Assembly (NCBI RefSeq): GCF_000429705.1
Contig: NZ_KE386942.1
Location: 567,492 to 631,491, forward strand
DNA length: 64,000 bases
Source: Alteribacter aurantiacus DSM 18675
GTDB taxonomy: Bacteria; Bacillota; Bacilli; Bacillales; Salisediminibacteriaceae
Direction of reading: 5' to 3'
Positions 34,240 to 43,042 of the stretch are shown here, piece after piece. The stretch's first letter is position 1; each line of letters begins with the position of its first letter. The notes under the pieces are model-generated. The model saw nothing but the letters and a program-made list of their open reading frames with translations. It did no database searches and was not told where the DNA came from. A program made the position numbers and the translations under genes.

Positions 34240-35059
34240 CGTCTCTCCTCCTGGGTTTAGTCACTTTTCCTATGTAAAGCAAATGAGATGAAACACCTAG
34301 GGTGGATGGGTCACGAGCCATTTTTGCAAGAAGCTGAATGAGTTTGTGGTCCTCGCCTTTCTCCCGCCACTTATTGAGTGCGTCATTTCCGATCACGGCA
34401 CCAACATTGGAGCCAATCAGTTCAAGTGTCTCAAATCCATTTTCTTGCATAAACGGCTTGATGTCTTCGGTGTTCATATAATAAGTGCCTGTAAAACGGC
34501 CACTGTCTTCGTGGTCAAAACAACCGGTTTCTAAGAAGCGAGCGATTCCGTCCAACGTGTGATTCGGTCTTAGGTGTTCCGGGTTTTCAAGACACGTTAA
34601 CACGTGTTTTGAGCGGGGCATGAACGCGACAAACACGAGGCCTCCTTTTTTCGTGACTCTCTTCAATTCTTGGACAGCCTTGATCCGGTCTTTTTCTGCC
34701 TGCAAGTGATACATGGGACCGAGCATGAAAGACGCGTCAAATTGATTGTCTTTAAGGCAAGTGAGATCCCTTGCATCGGCTACGTGAAATCCGTCGAATT
34801 GCTCTGTGAGCGTATGTTCCTCTGCCTTTTTCTTCGCCACTTCCACTAACCGTGGTGTCACGTCCGTGAGAGTCATGCGGTACCCTTTCTTGGCAAAGGT
34901 GATCGCATACTTCCCCGGGCCTGCGCCGTTATCCAGAATCGAGCCTGATGGGGGCAAATAGTGTTCCATGTAATGAAGGTTCACGTTAAACTCGATCGGC
35001 TCTCGATCCAGGCGCCCCCACTCATCAAAGCGTGTATAGTAATCGATTACCTTTTCCAC
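34211..35059 (-). CDS. class I SAM-dependent methyltransferase
   Basis: 282 residues with SAM motif I ILDNGAGPGKYA (about 40-51), an acidic strand-2 end (TLTDVTPRL) and a later MLGPMYHL block. This is the plan of small-molecule methyltransferases. It sits in a minus-strand run with pepE-like and dinB-like genes, overlapping both slightly. The substrate cannot be predicted. Confidence 0.8.
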   Translation of the reverse strand: MEKVIDYYTRFDEWGRLDREPIEFNVNLHYMEHYLPPSGSILDNGAGPGKYAITFAKKGYRMTLTDVTPRLVEVAKKKAEEHTLTEQFDGFHVADARDLTCLKDNQFDASFMLGPMYHLQAEKDRIKAVQELKRVTKKGGLVFVAFMPRSKHVLTCLENPEHLRPNHTLDGIARFLETGCFDHEDSGRFTGTYYMNTEDIKPFMQENGFETLELIGSNVGAVIGNDALNKWREKGEDHKLIQLLAKMARDPSTLGVSSHLLYIGKVTKPRRRDDENENAHAI

Positions 35060-35757
35060 ACGAACCCCTCTTCTCCGATGTACTCGGTGTGAATGGTACT
35101 TTCCGCGTCTTCCTTCGTCACCTTAAAGGCTCGAGCGTTTGGCCTTGAGCTCACCACTCGGTGCAACGCTTGCCCTTTATAATGAAGAGCAACGCCATCA
35201 TCGGCTGCGATCCCTGCTTTCATTTTTTCTGAAGCAACGAACGTTTGATAAGAAGGACGACGTTCTTTTTCCCCATCATAATGAGGGCAATGACTGCCCT
35301 TCAAAAATCCGAGGCAAGGCAGAGGGGTCAGACCCCGTCCGAATGAGTCGGTTACGCCTTCTTCAAACCAACAAATCGCCCCGGCGCTGAGTCCGGCGAG
35401 GATAATGCCTTGATTCCATGCGTCATGTAATACTAGGTCCAATCCCCATTCCCGCCAAAGAGCGAGAAGATTCTTCGTGTTCCCTCCGCCCACGTAAAAG
35501 ATGTCTTTTTCTAAAACGAAATCTTGGAGGTCTTGTGAAGGGGGCTTAAACAAGGACAAGTGGGAGGGTTCGCAGTGAAGTTTACCGAAACTCTCATAGA
35601 ACCGTTCGATATAGCCTTCTGCATCGCCACTAGCTGTTGGCAAAAAACATACTTTCGGCTTATCAGATGAGGCTTGGTTTAAAATATAGCGATCGAGTAA
35701 CAGGTTGTCCGGCTCCATGGAAAACCCTCCGCCGCCCATAGCGATGATTTGTTTCAT
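35047..35757 (-). CDS. S51-family peptidase (PepE-like)
   Basis: 236 residues with the peptidase S51 pattern: FYVGGGNTKNLL then AGLSAGAICWFEE, in which Ser124 is the catalytic nucleophile. Family members are aspartyl dipeptidases or cyanophycinase relatives acting in the cytoplasm. It ends inside the start of the methyltransferase gene (13-bp overlap). RBS AGGAGGGG precedes the ATG. Confidence 0.85.
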   Translation of the reverse strand: MKQIIAMGGGGFSMEPDNLLLDRYILNQASSDKPKVCFLPTASGDAEGYIERFYESFGKLHCEPSHLSLFKPPSQDLQDFVLEKDIFYVGGGNTKNLLALWREWGLDLVLHDAWNQGIILAGLSAGAICWFEEGVTDSFGRGLTPLPCLGFLKGSHCPHYDGEKERRPSYQTFVASEKMKAGIAADDGVALHYKGQALHRVVSSRPNARAFKVTKEDAESTIHTEYIGEEGFVWKR

Positions 35758-35769
35758 TCTTACCCCTCC

Positions 35770-36111
35770 TTAAACGATGATGTCTTTAGGAATCCATCCT
35801 TCTTTATTGGTACGTCTGTTCTTTACCCAATACCAACCATTTAGCTCTTTGACCACGTTTACCTGCTCACCAGGACGGATTGTTAACTCGCGGGCACAGT
35901 AATCTTCAATCAAGGTCGACTCACGATCAATCAATTGCGCCGGCACCCACCCTCGGGACTTCCCATCTTCCGTTGTGCAAAAAAGCCAGTCCGGCCAGTC
36001 TTCCTCTCCATCGTAAGCTTCACCGACCAAAACCCTTTCCCCTTTTCTAAGTGAAATTGGATTAGGATAGTTACTCTCATGAGCTTTTTTAACAGCGTAC
36101 GTCATGGTCAT
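35770..36111 (-). CDS. SH3-domain protein
   Basis: About 113 residues forming two bacterial SH3-like repeats (RKGERVLVGEAYDGEEDWP...GWVPAQLI, then RPGEQVNVVKELNGWYWV...GWIPKDII). There is no signal peptide, so it is probably cytoplasmic. The start at 36111 overlaps the stop of the upstream acetyltransferase (ATGA), a classic coupled junction; the ATG at 36105 is the alternative. Binding partner unknown. Confidence 0.75.
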   Translation of the reverse strand: MTMTYAVKKAHESNYPNPISLRKGERVLVGEAYDGEEDWPDWLFCTTEDGKSRGWVPAQLIDRESTLIEDYCARELTIRPGEQVNVVKELNGWYWVKNRRTNKEGWIPKDIIV

Positions 36112-36566
36112 GCTTGCAACCTCTGAGCCAACCGCACCATATCTCTGCACTGAATGCCATTTTCATAGATTTCTTCTTCGTAGTGCCGGACAAAAAAATC
36201 ACGATCCACACCGACGATCCGAAAGCCGCACTTCTGATAGAGAGCAAGCTGACCGATGCTCGAATTGCCTGTCCCTACCTCAAGTGTTTTGAGGCCGGTA
36301 TTTTTTGCTCGTTGGACTGCGTCCTTAATGAGCTTTTTTCCAATTCCTTTTCCGTGCGCTGATTCTTTTACTGCGATGTTCATGAGCTCCGCTGTTTCGG
36401 CGTCTGTCTTAAGAAGGACGTAAACGCCGATCGTTTCGCCGCTTTTTTCAGCAATATAGCAATCTCCGTTGTGCACGTAGTCTGTGACTTTTTCTTTAGA
36501 TGGATCGGCTAGTAACAGCAATTTCATTGGTGGTTGTTCGTTATGGTGTAGCTTTCTGATGTTCAT
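36108..36566 (-). CDS. GNAT N-acetyltransferase
   Basis: 152 residues with the acetyl-CoA binding signature AHGKGIGKKLIKDAVQRA and the C-terminal ALYQKCGFR. Start at 36566 behind AAAGGTGA; the frame runs to 36596 but without an RBS. It is coupled to the SH3 gene. The substrate is unknown. Confidence 0.85.
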   Translation of the reverse strand: MNIRKLHHNEQPPMKLLLLADPSKEKVTDYVHNGDCYIAEKSGETIGVYVLLKTDAETAELMNIAVKESAHGKGIGKKLIKDAVQRAKNTGLKTLEVGTGNSSIGQLALYQKCGFRIVGVDRDFFVRHYEEEIYENGIQCRDMVRLAQRLQA

Positions 36567-36652
36567 GTGTCTCACCTTTGCTTGAATTTTCTGCATTCAT
36601 TATACCACACCAAGTATTTCCAATGTTTGTGGTGGTTTGATGAATTTCGCTT

Positions 36653-36766
36653 TATTTCTGCCAAAAGGACATTAATTCTACCTCAAGTGACGTTAATTCT
36701 ACCAAAAAGCATCATAATTCTACCGAAACAAGCATTATTTCTACCTCAAATGGAGTTAATTCTACC
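36653..36766 (+). repeat. 21-nt-period array A
   Basis: Six copies of TAATTCTACC (or TATTTCTACC/TATTTCTGCC) start at 36653, 36673, 36694, 36715, 36736 and 36757, i.e. spaced 20, 21, 21, 21, 21 nt. The 11 nt between cores are unlike each other. Intergenic, upstream of the GNAT gene. Confidence 0.9.
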
Positions 36767-36825
36767 AAGGCTTTTTCGCATCTTATAATTCGCCCTCAAC
36801 AAACACCCCCCCCACCCCAAAACAA

Positions 36826-36860
36826 AAAAACGGCTCCCCCCTAAAGGAAACCGTTCCACC
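36826..36860 (-). terminator. terminator of the MFS gene
   Basis: AAAAAACGGCTCCCCCC faces GGAAACCGTTCC: an imperfect stem, with a T-run on the minus strand. Confidence 0.55.
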
Positions 36861-38279
36861 TTAAGCTGTCTTCTCGCGCGCCTCTTGCTTCTTCACTTCC
36901 CGCCCTAAAATCACGCCGGCAGGAATGGACACCAGTAGCAACACGGAAATCACAATGAATCCTTCCGTAATCGCTTGGAGACTCGCTTCTTCTATCGTCA
37001 AACCGTTCGCGCCCATCATCTGAGCCCGTCGCACTTCAAAGTACACACTCATAAACACGATCCCAAGAGCCGAACTCATCTGCCTCAGCACGTTGTTCAT
37101 CGCCGATCCACGGGAAATCATCTGCTCGGGAATCGCATTCATCCCGGTCGTGGTCGATGGCATCATACTAAAGCCCATCCCCATGCCGCGAATTCCGTTT
37201 AACACGAACAGCACCCAAAGAGCTGTTTCCATCGAAATAAAGCCGAGCATAATCGTTCCTGCAAAAGAGAGCGTCAGACCAACCGTCACCACGCCCGACG
37301 GTCCGCGCCGATCCAAAATTCGTCCGCCGATCGTCATGCAAAGCCCCATCAGTAAAGCAGACGGCAAAAACACAAGGCCCGTCATAATCGCACCGTATCC
37401 ATACACATTCTGAACAAGAAGAGGAATCAAGAAAATCCCGCCGAACAAACTGATCGAACTCACGATCCCGATCCAAATGCTGATCGTATACGGCTTGATC
37501 TTAAAAATCGACAAATCAAGAAGAGGCTCCGCTTTCCCATTCTCAATTTTCACAAACGCCACAAGCGACGCAAAACCAACAACCATAAGCCCGATGTTGA
37601 CGGGATTCGTCAAGTGGGCAAGCTCACTGATCCGCCCGAGGGCAAAAAGCACTGATCCGACACCAATCGTCACCGTCACAAACCCGCTACCGTCAAAGGA
37701 GATCGACTTGTCAGGCTTACTTTTGCTTAAAAAGATCGACGAAAACACAAGTCCCAAGATTCCTGTAGGGATGTTACACAAAAACAGCCACTGCCACGAC
37801 CCAAGCTCAATGATCACGCCACCGAGCGTCGGACCAATCGTAGGCGCCATCATAGCCGCAATCCCCCAAATGCCCATCGCCATGCCCCGCTCTTTTTTCT
37901 CGAACACCTGAAACAAGAATACGAGAGATAACGGCATAATAAAGCCGCCCCCTACCCCTTGAAGGCCTCGAAAAAAGATGAGCGACGACAAATTCCAGCT
38001 CATGGACCCGAGAATCGACCCAAGTACAAAGAGCCCGAGCCCCAAGAGGTACAAGTTCTTTTTCCCAAACTTGTCCCCCAAGTAGCCGGTCAACGGCATC
38101 GTGATCCCCATCGTAACCATGAAGATCGTGATCACCCAGCCCGTCGCCACCGCATCGGCGTCAAACACCTCCATCAAGTGAGGGACCCCCGGGTTTAACA
38201 TGCTATTATTTAAAATAATCGTAAATGTACCAAGTAAAACCGAGAATAACACAATCCATTTATGCGGAATCTTAGCCAC
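36861..38279 (-). CDS. DHA2-family MFS multidrug exporter
   Basis: About 472 residues and 14 TM helices predicted by eye. It has motif A-like GYLGDKFGKK after TM2 and the antiporter motif C GPTLGGVI in TM5, typical of the EmrB/QacA (DHA2) family. It should export drugs or amphiphiles by proton antiport. I placed the start at GTG 38279 (AGGTGA upstream) rather than TTG 38345. Monocistronic. Confidence 0.87.
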   Translation of the reverse strand: MAKIPHKWIVLFSVLLGTFTIILNNSMLNPGVPHLMEVFDADAVATGWVITIFMVTMGITMPLTGYLGDKFGKKNLYLLGLGLFVLGSILGSMSWNLSSLIFFRGLQGVGGGFIMPLSLVFLFQVFEKKERGMAMGIWGIAAMMAPTIGPTLGGVIIELGSWQWLFLCNIPTGILGLVFSSIFLSKSKPDKSISFDGSGFVTVTIGVGSVLFALGRISELAHLTNPVNIGLMVVGFASLVAFVKIENGKAEPLLDLSIFKIKPYTISIWIGIVSSISLFGGIFLIPLLVQNVYGYGAIMTGLVFLPSALLMGLCMTIGGRILDRRGPSGVVTVGLTLSFAGTIMLGFISMETALWVLFVLNGIRGMGMGFSMMPSTTTGMNAIPEQMISRGSAMNNVLRQMSSALGIVFMSVYFEVRRAQMMGANGLTIEEASLQAITEGFIVISVLLLVSIPAGVILGREVKKQEAREKTA

Positions 38280-38403
38280 GAATACGTCACCTGCTTTATG
38301 TTTTGCCTCATTAAAGTACCTGTTCCTTTTTTCACACGTCCCCAATCATCTTTCGCTACACGAAATACCTATTTCTATCATACCATGAATCTCTCACACG
38401 TGC

Positions 38404-38859
38404 TCACAGCTTTTTCACCATTGTCACCGTATCAATCTCAAACCCGAGCCGCTTATAAAAATGGATCGCACGCTCATTCCCGTGGAAAGCCCCCAACACA
38501 AGCTCCTCGAACCCCTGCTCAACAGCCCACACTTCCGCCGTTTCAATCAGCTTTTTCCCAACACCTGTTCCTTCACCACCGCGAGCAACAGCAATCGCCG
38601 CAAGATACGCCTGCTTTTTTTGGGTAAAAAGGTCGGTATGGACGTCAACCTCCAAATACCCGCTCAAGTGACCTCGATCATTTTCCGCGATGAAAATCCG
38701 CTCTTTATTGTCCCTGATCGATTCAAGACTCAACCGATACTGCGCCTCCGACATTTCTTTTGGATCCCGCCACCCCACATGGTCGAACTCGCCGAAGCGG
38801 GCGGCGAGTTCCAAAATAAAGTCTTTATCTGTCTTTCGATAAGGTCGAATCGTCGTCAT
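38404..38859 (-). CDS. GNAT N-acetyltransferase
   Basis: 151 residues. The acetyl-CoA loop is GGEGTGVGKKLIETAEVWA and the end reads AIHFYKRLGFEIDTVTMVKKL. A typical single-domain GNAT with a YLAAIAV strand before the loop. Its target is unknown. Upstream lies array B. Confidence 0.85.
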   Translation of the reverse strand: MTTIRPYRKTDKDFILELAARFGEFDHVGWRDPKEMSEAQYRLSLESIRDNKERIFIAENDRGHLSGYLEVDVHTDLFTQKKQAYLAAIAVARGGEGTGVGKKLIETAEVWAVEQGFEELVLGAFHGNERAIHFYKRLGFEIDTVTMVKKL

Positions 38860-38887
38860 ACAAATCAGCCTTTCATATGTTTTCGGT

Positions 38888-39001
38888 TTGATCGAGTTAT
38901 ATATTGTTTGATCCAGTAATTTTTTGGTTGATCCAGTTATTTTTCTTTTGTTCCAGTTATTCTGTTTTTGCTCCAGTTATTCTGTTTTTGCTCCAGTTAG
39001 C
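38888..39001 (+). repeat. 20-nt-period array B
   Basis: Six copies of a TTGATCCAGTTAT-type core start at 38888, 38908, 38928, 38948, 38968 and 38988, exactly every 20 nt, with variable T-rich spacers. Intergenic between the GNAT gene and rex. Confidence 0.9.
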
Positions 39002-39003
39002 TA

Positions 39004-39046
39004 AAAAACCGCCTCTTGCTCATTGGCAAAAGGCGGCTGTTTTTTT
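39004..39046 (-). terminator. terminator of rex
   Basis: AAACCGCCTCTTGC faces GGCAAAAGGCGGCTGTTTTTTT, with a T-run on both sides. Confidence 0.75.
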
Positions 39047-39683
39047 ACATAGGATAGTGTTTAAGAAAGTAGACGAGCGACTGCAGTTCCACCGATAAAT
39101 CGATGTGGTGCACGCGCACGTCGTCCGGCACGCTTAGTCTGGCCGGAGTAAAGTTCAAAATCCCTTTGATTCCCGCTTCCACAATATCATCGGCAATGCC
39201 TTGCGCTGCGTGGGACGGGACAGTGAGGATCGCCACTTCCACGTTTGGTCCGATTTTTTCTTTGAAGTCGTCCAAATGATAGATGGGAACGTTTCCAATA
39301 TTTTGGCCAACCTTGTCATGGTCAACATCGAAAGCCATATCAATAACGGTATTGTTGCTTTTGGTAAAGTTATAGTTTAGAAATGCTGTACCCAAGTTCC
39401 CCACACCGACTAGCGTGACTCGAGTCACTTCATCTTGATCCAATGTTTTTCTAAAGAAGGTAAGTAAGTAGTTCACGTTGTAGCCGTAGCCTTTTTTACC
39501 AAGAGCCCCGAAGTAGGAAAAATCACGTCGGATTGTGGCACTATCCACCTTGACTGCTTCACTTAATTCAGATGAAGACACGCGGTGTTTTCCCGATGCC
39601 TGCAAACTCTCTAAAAAACGGTAATACAACGGCAAACGTTTGGCCGTTGCCTGAGGAATCTTCGTTTGATCAATGTTATCCAT
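39045..39683 (-). CDS. rex: redox-sensing repressor Rex
   Basis: 212 residues. The N-terminal winged helix (about 10-75, VSSSELSEAVKVDSATIRRD) is followed by a Rossmann domain with GVGNLG (93-98), which senses the NADH/NAD+ ratio. Rex represses fermentation and respiration genes. Position next to moaC matches B. subtilis ydiH (rex). The tatAy-tatCy genes that follow rex there are absent here. Confidence 0.95.
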   Translation of the reverse strand: MDNIDQTKIPQATAKRLPLYYRFLESLQASGKHRVSSSELSEAVKVDSATIRRDFSYFGALGKKGYGYNVNYLLTFFRKTLDQDEVTRVTLVGVGNLGTAFLNYNFTKSNNTVIDMAFDVDHDKVGQNIGNVPIYHLDDFKEKIGPNVEVAILTVPSHAAQGIADDIVEAGIKGILNFTPARLSVPDDVRVHHIDLSVELQSLVYFLKHYPM

Positions 39684-39767
39684 AAGTTCGCCTCCAACCT
39701 TCGCAACTTCTCTCCCTATTCCCTTTTGCGGAAATTGCGTTGATCTCTTTATATTTCGTGATGCGCT

Positions 39768-40250
39768 CTACTCTTCTCGTCTAAAGTCTCCATTTTTGCC
39801 TCCTGTTTTTTCACACAAAAACGTAGGCATGATGACCATTTCTTTTCCAAGGGCTTTGCACATGTCATAGATGGTGAGCGCGGTGGCGCTTGCTGCTGTT
39901 AGCGCTTCCATTTCTACTCCTGTACTCCCCTTCGTTTTCACGTGTACCTCAATGAGCAGCTTGTACTCTTCTGTTGTGTCCCAGTCAAACCGGATGTCAA
40001 CACCGGATAGAGCCAGAGGGTGGCACATGGGAATCCACTGTGACGTGTTTTTCGCAGCCATTACGCCAGCCACTTGTGCAACAGCTAAAACATCGCCTTT
40101 TTTCATCGTTCCTTCTCGGATTCCTTCGTAAGTTGCCTGGTTCACAATTACACCCGAGCGGGCCACTGCCGTGCGTACCGTTTCTTTCTTGTCGGAGATA
40201 TCGACCATTTTCGCTCTGCCTTGCTCATTAAAATGTGTAAATGACCCCAT
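39768..40250 (-). CDS. moaC: cyclic pyranopterin monophosphate synthase MoaC
   Basis: 160 residues with the family motifs PMCHPL (74-79) and KTKGSTGVEMEALT (106-119), plus lysines at about 51 and 132 that correspond to catalytic residues. It acts in the second step of molybdenum cofactor synthesis. Start MGSFTHFNE behind GGAG. Upstream of rex as in B. subtilis. Confidence 0.95.
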   Translation of the reverse strand: MGSFTHFNEQGRAKMVDISDKKETVRTAVARSGVIVNQATYEGIREGTMKKGDVLAVAQVAGVMAAKNTSQWIPMCHPLALSGVDIRFDWDTTEEYKLLIEVHVKTKGSTGVEMEALTAASATALTIYDMCKALGKEMVIMPTFLCEKTGGKNGDFRREE

Positions 40251-40357
40251 AACAATCTCCTTTCAACCTCTCTTTGTCCATTGTACACCATCAATTCACA
40301 ATGTGCACAGGAAGAATCAAAACAACCAAAGACAGGGGAAGAATGGGGTCGAAGAAT

Positions 40358-40484
40358 GGGGTCTGCCCCCCGAACAATTGTGTAAATTCATTCCCCCCTA
40401 TTGAATTACTTCAGATCTATTGTAATACAGCACCTCGAGTCCACCTGTCAACTGAGTTTATGAAATGTTCGGGGGACAGACCCC
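40358..40484. mobile_element. MITE-like element, copy 1
   Basis: 127 bp with terminal inverted repeats GGGGTCTGCCCCCCGAACA and TGTTCGGGGGACAGACCCC. The interior (GTGTAAAT..., CTATTGAATTACT, GTTTATGAAA) matches copies 2 and 3. No coding capacity. Confidence 0.85.
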
Positions 40485-40593
40485 TGAACTTTAGCAATTA
40501 GGAAAGTTACATATATGGTTCCTAATTAAACTGCATAGAACAACCAATCTTTTAATAGGATTAATTAAATCAAACTTTGTTGGAGGTGAGATC

Positions 40594-41160
40594 ATGGGCA
40601 TAATTATCCCAGGAGGATTAATTCCATTTTCAACAGGTATTATCCTCTCTGGTGCTGCGGTAGTTTCAGCAGCTCCGATTTTAATGGGTTTTGGTAATAA
40701 TACCGTTGAAGTTATTGACGGTTCTGGAGAATCAACGAGTCCACCAGAAGCAGGTGGTTTTGCTTTTCCAATCCCCTTTGATGGGACCATTCAAAATCTA
40801 CAAATAAGTGCAGATTTGTTGGTTGCTTCTGTTACTTCGATAAACACTTTGGGTCTCCAATATGATTTCACAGTATTCCGCGCGCCTTCAGTTCCTAATG
40901 ATGGAATCGATCACAGTTCATCACCTTACCTGACAACCCCGTTAACTAGCTCAGTTAGATTTGGGTTCCCGAATAACGTTATTACTCCTGGTGTCCCTGA
41001 CGGTTTTCGTACAGCAACGAATATTAGTCTTGATTCATTAGATGTGGCTGAAGGTGATCGTATTGGTATTCGTGTGAGGACGCTTGAGGAGACCGACCCT
41101 TCAGCAGCTGATATCACTCAACTCTCGTTTAGTGCTAGTTTATCTTATACCCCTATTTAA
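40594..41160 (+). CDS. BclB C-terminal-like spore-surface protein
   Basis: 188 residues. The body resembles the jelly-roll C-terminal domain of BclB-type exosporium glycoproteins: GGFAFPIPFDGTIQNLQIS, then QYDFTVFRAPS, then VAEGDRIGIRV and SFSASLSYTP. The collagen-like GXX repeats of BclA/BclB are missing; the hydrophobic N-terminus (IIPGGLIPFSTGIILSGAAV) may anchor it. RBS GGAGGTGA. It lies alone between two MITE-like copies, so it may have arrived as a cassette. Confidence 0.7.
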   Translation: MGIIIPGGLIPFSTGIILSGAAVVSAAPILMGFGNNTVEVIDGSGESTSPPEAGGFAFPIPFDGTIQNLQISADLLVASVTSINTLGLQYDFTVFRAPSVPNDGIDHSSSPYLTTPLTSSVRFGFPNNVITPGVPDGFRTATNISLDSLDVAEGDRIGIRVRTLEETDPSAADITQLSFSASLSYTPI

Positions 41161-41316
41161 AAGGAATTTCCCATTGTAATTGGGGTAGGTACGATTGAAA
41201 AGGTAACCGCTCCACCATCTGTAAGTAAGTGAAAAAGCAGCCCCCATGTTAGGGGCACTGTTTCTTTATGTCAATCCAACAAAAGAAGAAACCTGTAAAA
41301 GGACCTTCTAAAAGAC

Positions 41317-41445
41317 GGGGGTCTGTCCCCCGAACAATTGTGTAAATGCATGTTCTCCTATTGAATCACTTTAGAGCTGTGGTATTACAGCACTTAGAGT
41401 CCACTTGTCAACGGAGTTTATGAAATGTTCGGGGGACAGACCCCC
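41317..41445. mobile_element. MITE-like element, copy 2
   Basis: 129 bp; ends GGGGGTCTGTCCCCCGAACA and its inverted complement. The interior is closest to copies 1 and 3. Confidence 0.85.
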
Positions 41446-41471
41446 GAACATTTTCGAACATTTATATGAAA

Positions 41472-41509
41472 AGGAGTCAAAGCTGTATCACCATGCTTTG
41501 ACTCCTTTT
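41472..41509. terminator. terminator of the amino-acid ABC operon
   Basis: AAAAGGAGTCAAAGC faces GCTTTGACTCCTTTTTT: a perfect bidirectional hairpin. Confidence 0.85.
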
Positions 41510-42250
41510 TTATTCTTTGATCAGTTGGAGAAATTCCCTCGTTCTTTTTTCTTTTGGTGAGACCAAAACGTCTTCCGGCTCTCCTTTTTCGACGATATAT
41601 CCTCCGTCCATAAAGAGGACTTGATTAGAAACTCTCCTTGCGAAATTCATTTCATGTGTCACGATGACCATCGTTTGACCTTCTTTTGCGAGGTCTTCAA
41701 TAACCCGGAGCACTTCTCCTACTGTTTGAGGATCAAGTGCTGATGTGGGCTCGTCGAAAAGCATCACTTCCGGTTTCATCATTAACGCTCTGGCAATGGC
41801 TGCTCGTTGCTGCTGTCCGCCAGATAAGGCATCAGGATATTTGTCTTTATGTTCAAGCATCCCTACCTTTTGGAGGAGTTCTTCTCCTTCAGCCACAAGC
41901 TCCTTTTTGTCCCGTCCTTGGACAACAAGAGGGGCTTCGATAATGTTTTCAATGACCGTCTTATGAGGAAACAGATGAAACCCCTGGAACACCATGCCAG
42001 AGTAAGCGCGAAGCTCATTTGTATCTTTTTTGGATAGCTTTTTCCCGCCGAAATCGACTGTTTTTTTGCCAATCGTAACCGTTCCTTCTTCAGGTACTTC
42101 TAGCAAGTTCAAGCAGCGAAGTAACGTTGTTTTTCCCGACCCTGAAGGCCCTACTAAACAGACGACCTCTCCTTTTTTCACAGTAAAATCAATCGATTTC
42201 AGTACGGTGGTGTCGTCATACACCTTCTTTAACTTCTCAACGGTAATCAT
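41510..42250 (-). CDS. amino-acid ABC transporter ATP-binding protein
   Basis: 246 residues with Walker A GPSGSGKTTLLRCLN, signature LSGGQQQRAAIARAL and Walker B VMLFDEPTSALDP, of the polar amino-acid (GlnQ/HisP) subfamily. Last gene of a three-gene operon with permease and binding lipoprotein. It hydrolyses ATP to drive uptake. Confidence 0.93.
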   Translation of the reverse strand: MITVEKLKKVYDDTTVLKSIDFTVKKGEVVCLVGPSGSGKTTLLRCLNLLEVPEEGTVTIGKKTVDFGGKKLSKKDTNELRAYSGMVFQGFHLFPHKTVIENIIEAPLVVQGRDKKELVAEGEELLQKVGMLEHKDKYPDALSGGQQQRAAIARALMMKPEVMLFDEPTSALDPQTVGEVLRVIEDLAKEGQTMVIVTHEMNFARRVSNQVLFMDGGYIVEKGEPEDVLVSPKEKRTREFLQLIKE

Positions 42251-42265
42251 TACGCTCGCCCTCCT

Positions 42266-42967
42266 TTACCTCTTCGTTAAATAGCGGTTGTACCTTACTT
42301 CCAAACGTTCTTGGAAATATCCGATCACAATACAAACACCCCAGTAAATAAGGGCTGCCGTAATGTACATGGTCATAGAATCAAACGTTTGCCCTGCAAC
42401 GAGTCGAGCGCTGTACAACAGCTCATGAACAGTAATAACGGAAGCAAGTGAGGTTCCTTTTACGATGTCTAAAAAGATGTTGGTCGTTGGAGGTAACGCA
42501 ATTCTAGTTGCCTGTGGAATCACAATCCGACGCAACGTTTGCCAATAGGTCATTTGAAGAGAAGCGGCCGATTCCCACTGCCCTCTCGGTACACTCATGA
42601 TCGCTGACCGAATCACTTCCGCCGAATATGCCGCAAAGTTCATACTAATTCCCACAATCGCAGCCACAATGGCACTGTTAAATTGGATCCCTAAAACGGG
42701 AATCCCGTAATAAAGAATAAATAAGAACACAAGGAGTGGCGTGCCTCTCATAAATGAGATATACATGCGAGCAGGCAAGTAAAAATACCATCGTTTCGAC
42801 ATCCGTCCAACGGCTAAAAAGAGACCGAGCACCAAGGAAAAAGCCATGCTGGATAGAGCGATCAGTAACGTAATTTGGAGACCTTGAAGAAGGAGCGGAA
42901 GGGAATTCCACGCCAATTCCGGATCAAAAAGATGTTCCCATTGAATCTGTCTAAACCAGTCAATCAT
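42266..42967 (-). CDS. amino-acid ABC transporter permease
   Basis: 233 residues, about five TM helices. It contains the EAA-type loop (SAASLQMTYWQTLRRIVIPQAT) that contacts the ATPase, as in HisM/GlnP permeases. Start at ATG 42967 behind AGAGGGA; the frame continues to 43012. Middle gene of the operon. Confidence 0.92.
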   Translation of the reverse strand: MIDWFRQIQWEHLFDPELAWNSLPLLLQGLQITLLIALSSMAFSLVLGLFLAVGRMSKRWYFYLPARMYISFMRGTPLLVFLFILYYGIPVLGIQFNSAIVAAIVGISMNFAAYSAEVIRSAIMSVPRGQWESAASLQMTYWQTLRRIVIPQATRIALPPTTNIFLDIVKGTSLASVITVHELLYSARLVAGQTFDSMTMYITAALIYWGVCIVIGYFQERLEVRYNRYLTKR

Positions 42968-43042
42968 TCGTTTCCCTCTTTTCGTACTTATGTAAAAAGA
43001 TACAAGAGACAAAGAATCTCTTGTACCTTTTTCACCCTGAAA

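Noticed and set aside
35324..35336. GGGGTCAGACCCC palindrome inside the pepE-like gene
   Set aside because: It resembles the MITE ends but lies in frame within conserved coding sequence and has no partner end, so probably chance.
36567..36788. Plus-strand frame with ILP heptad repeats
   Set aside because: The heptads simply reflect the 21-nt DNA array; no convincing start, and it overlaps the GNAT gene's 5' region.
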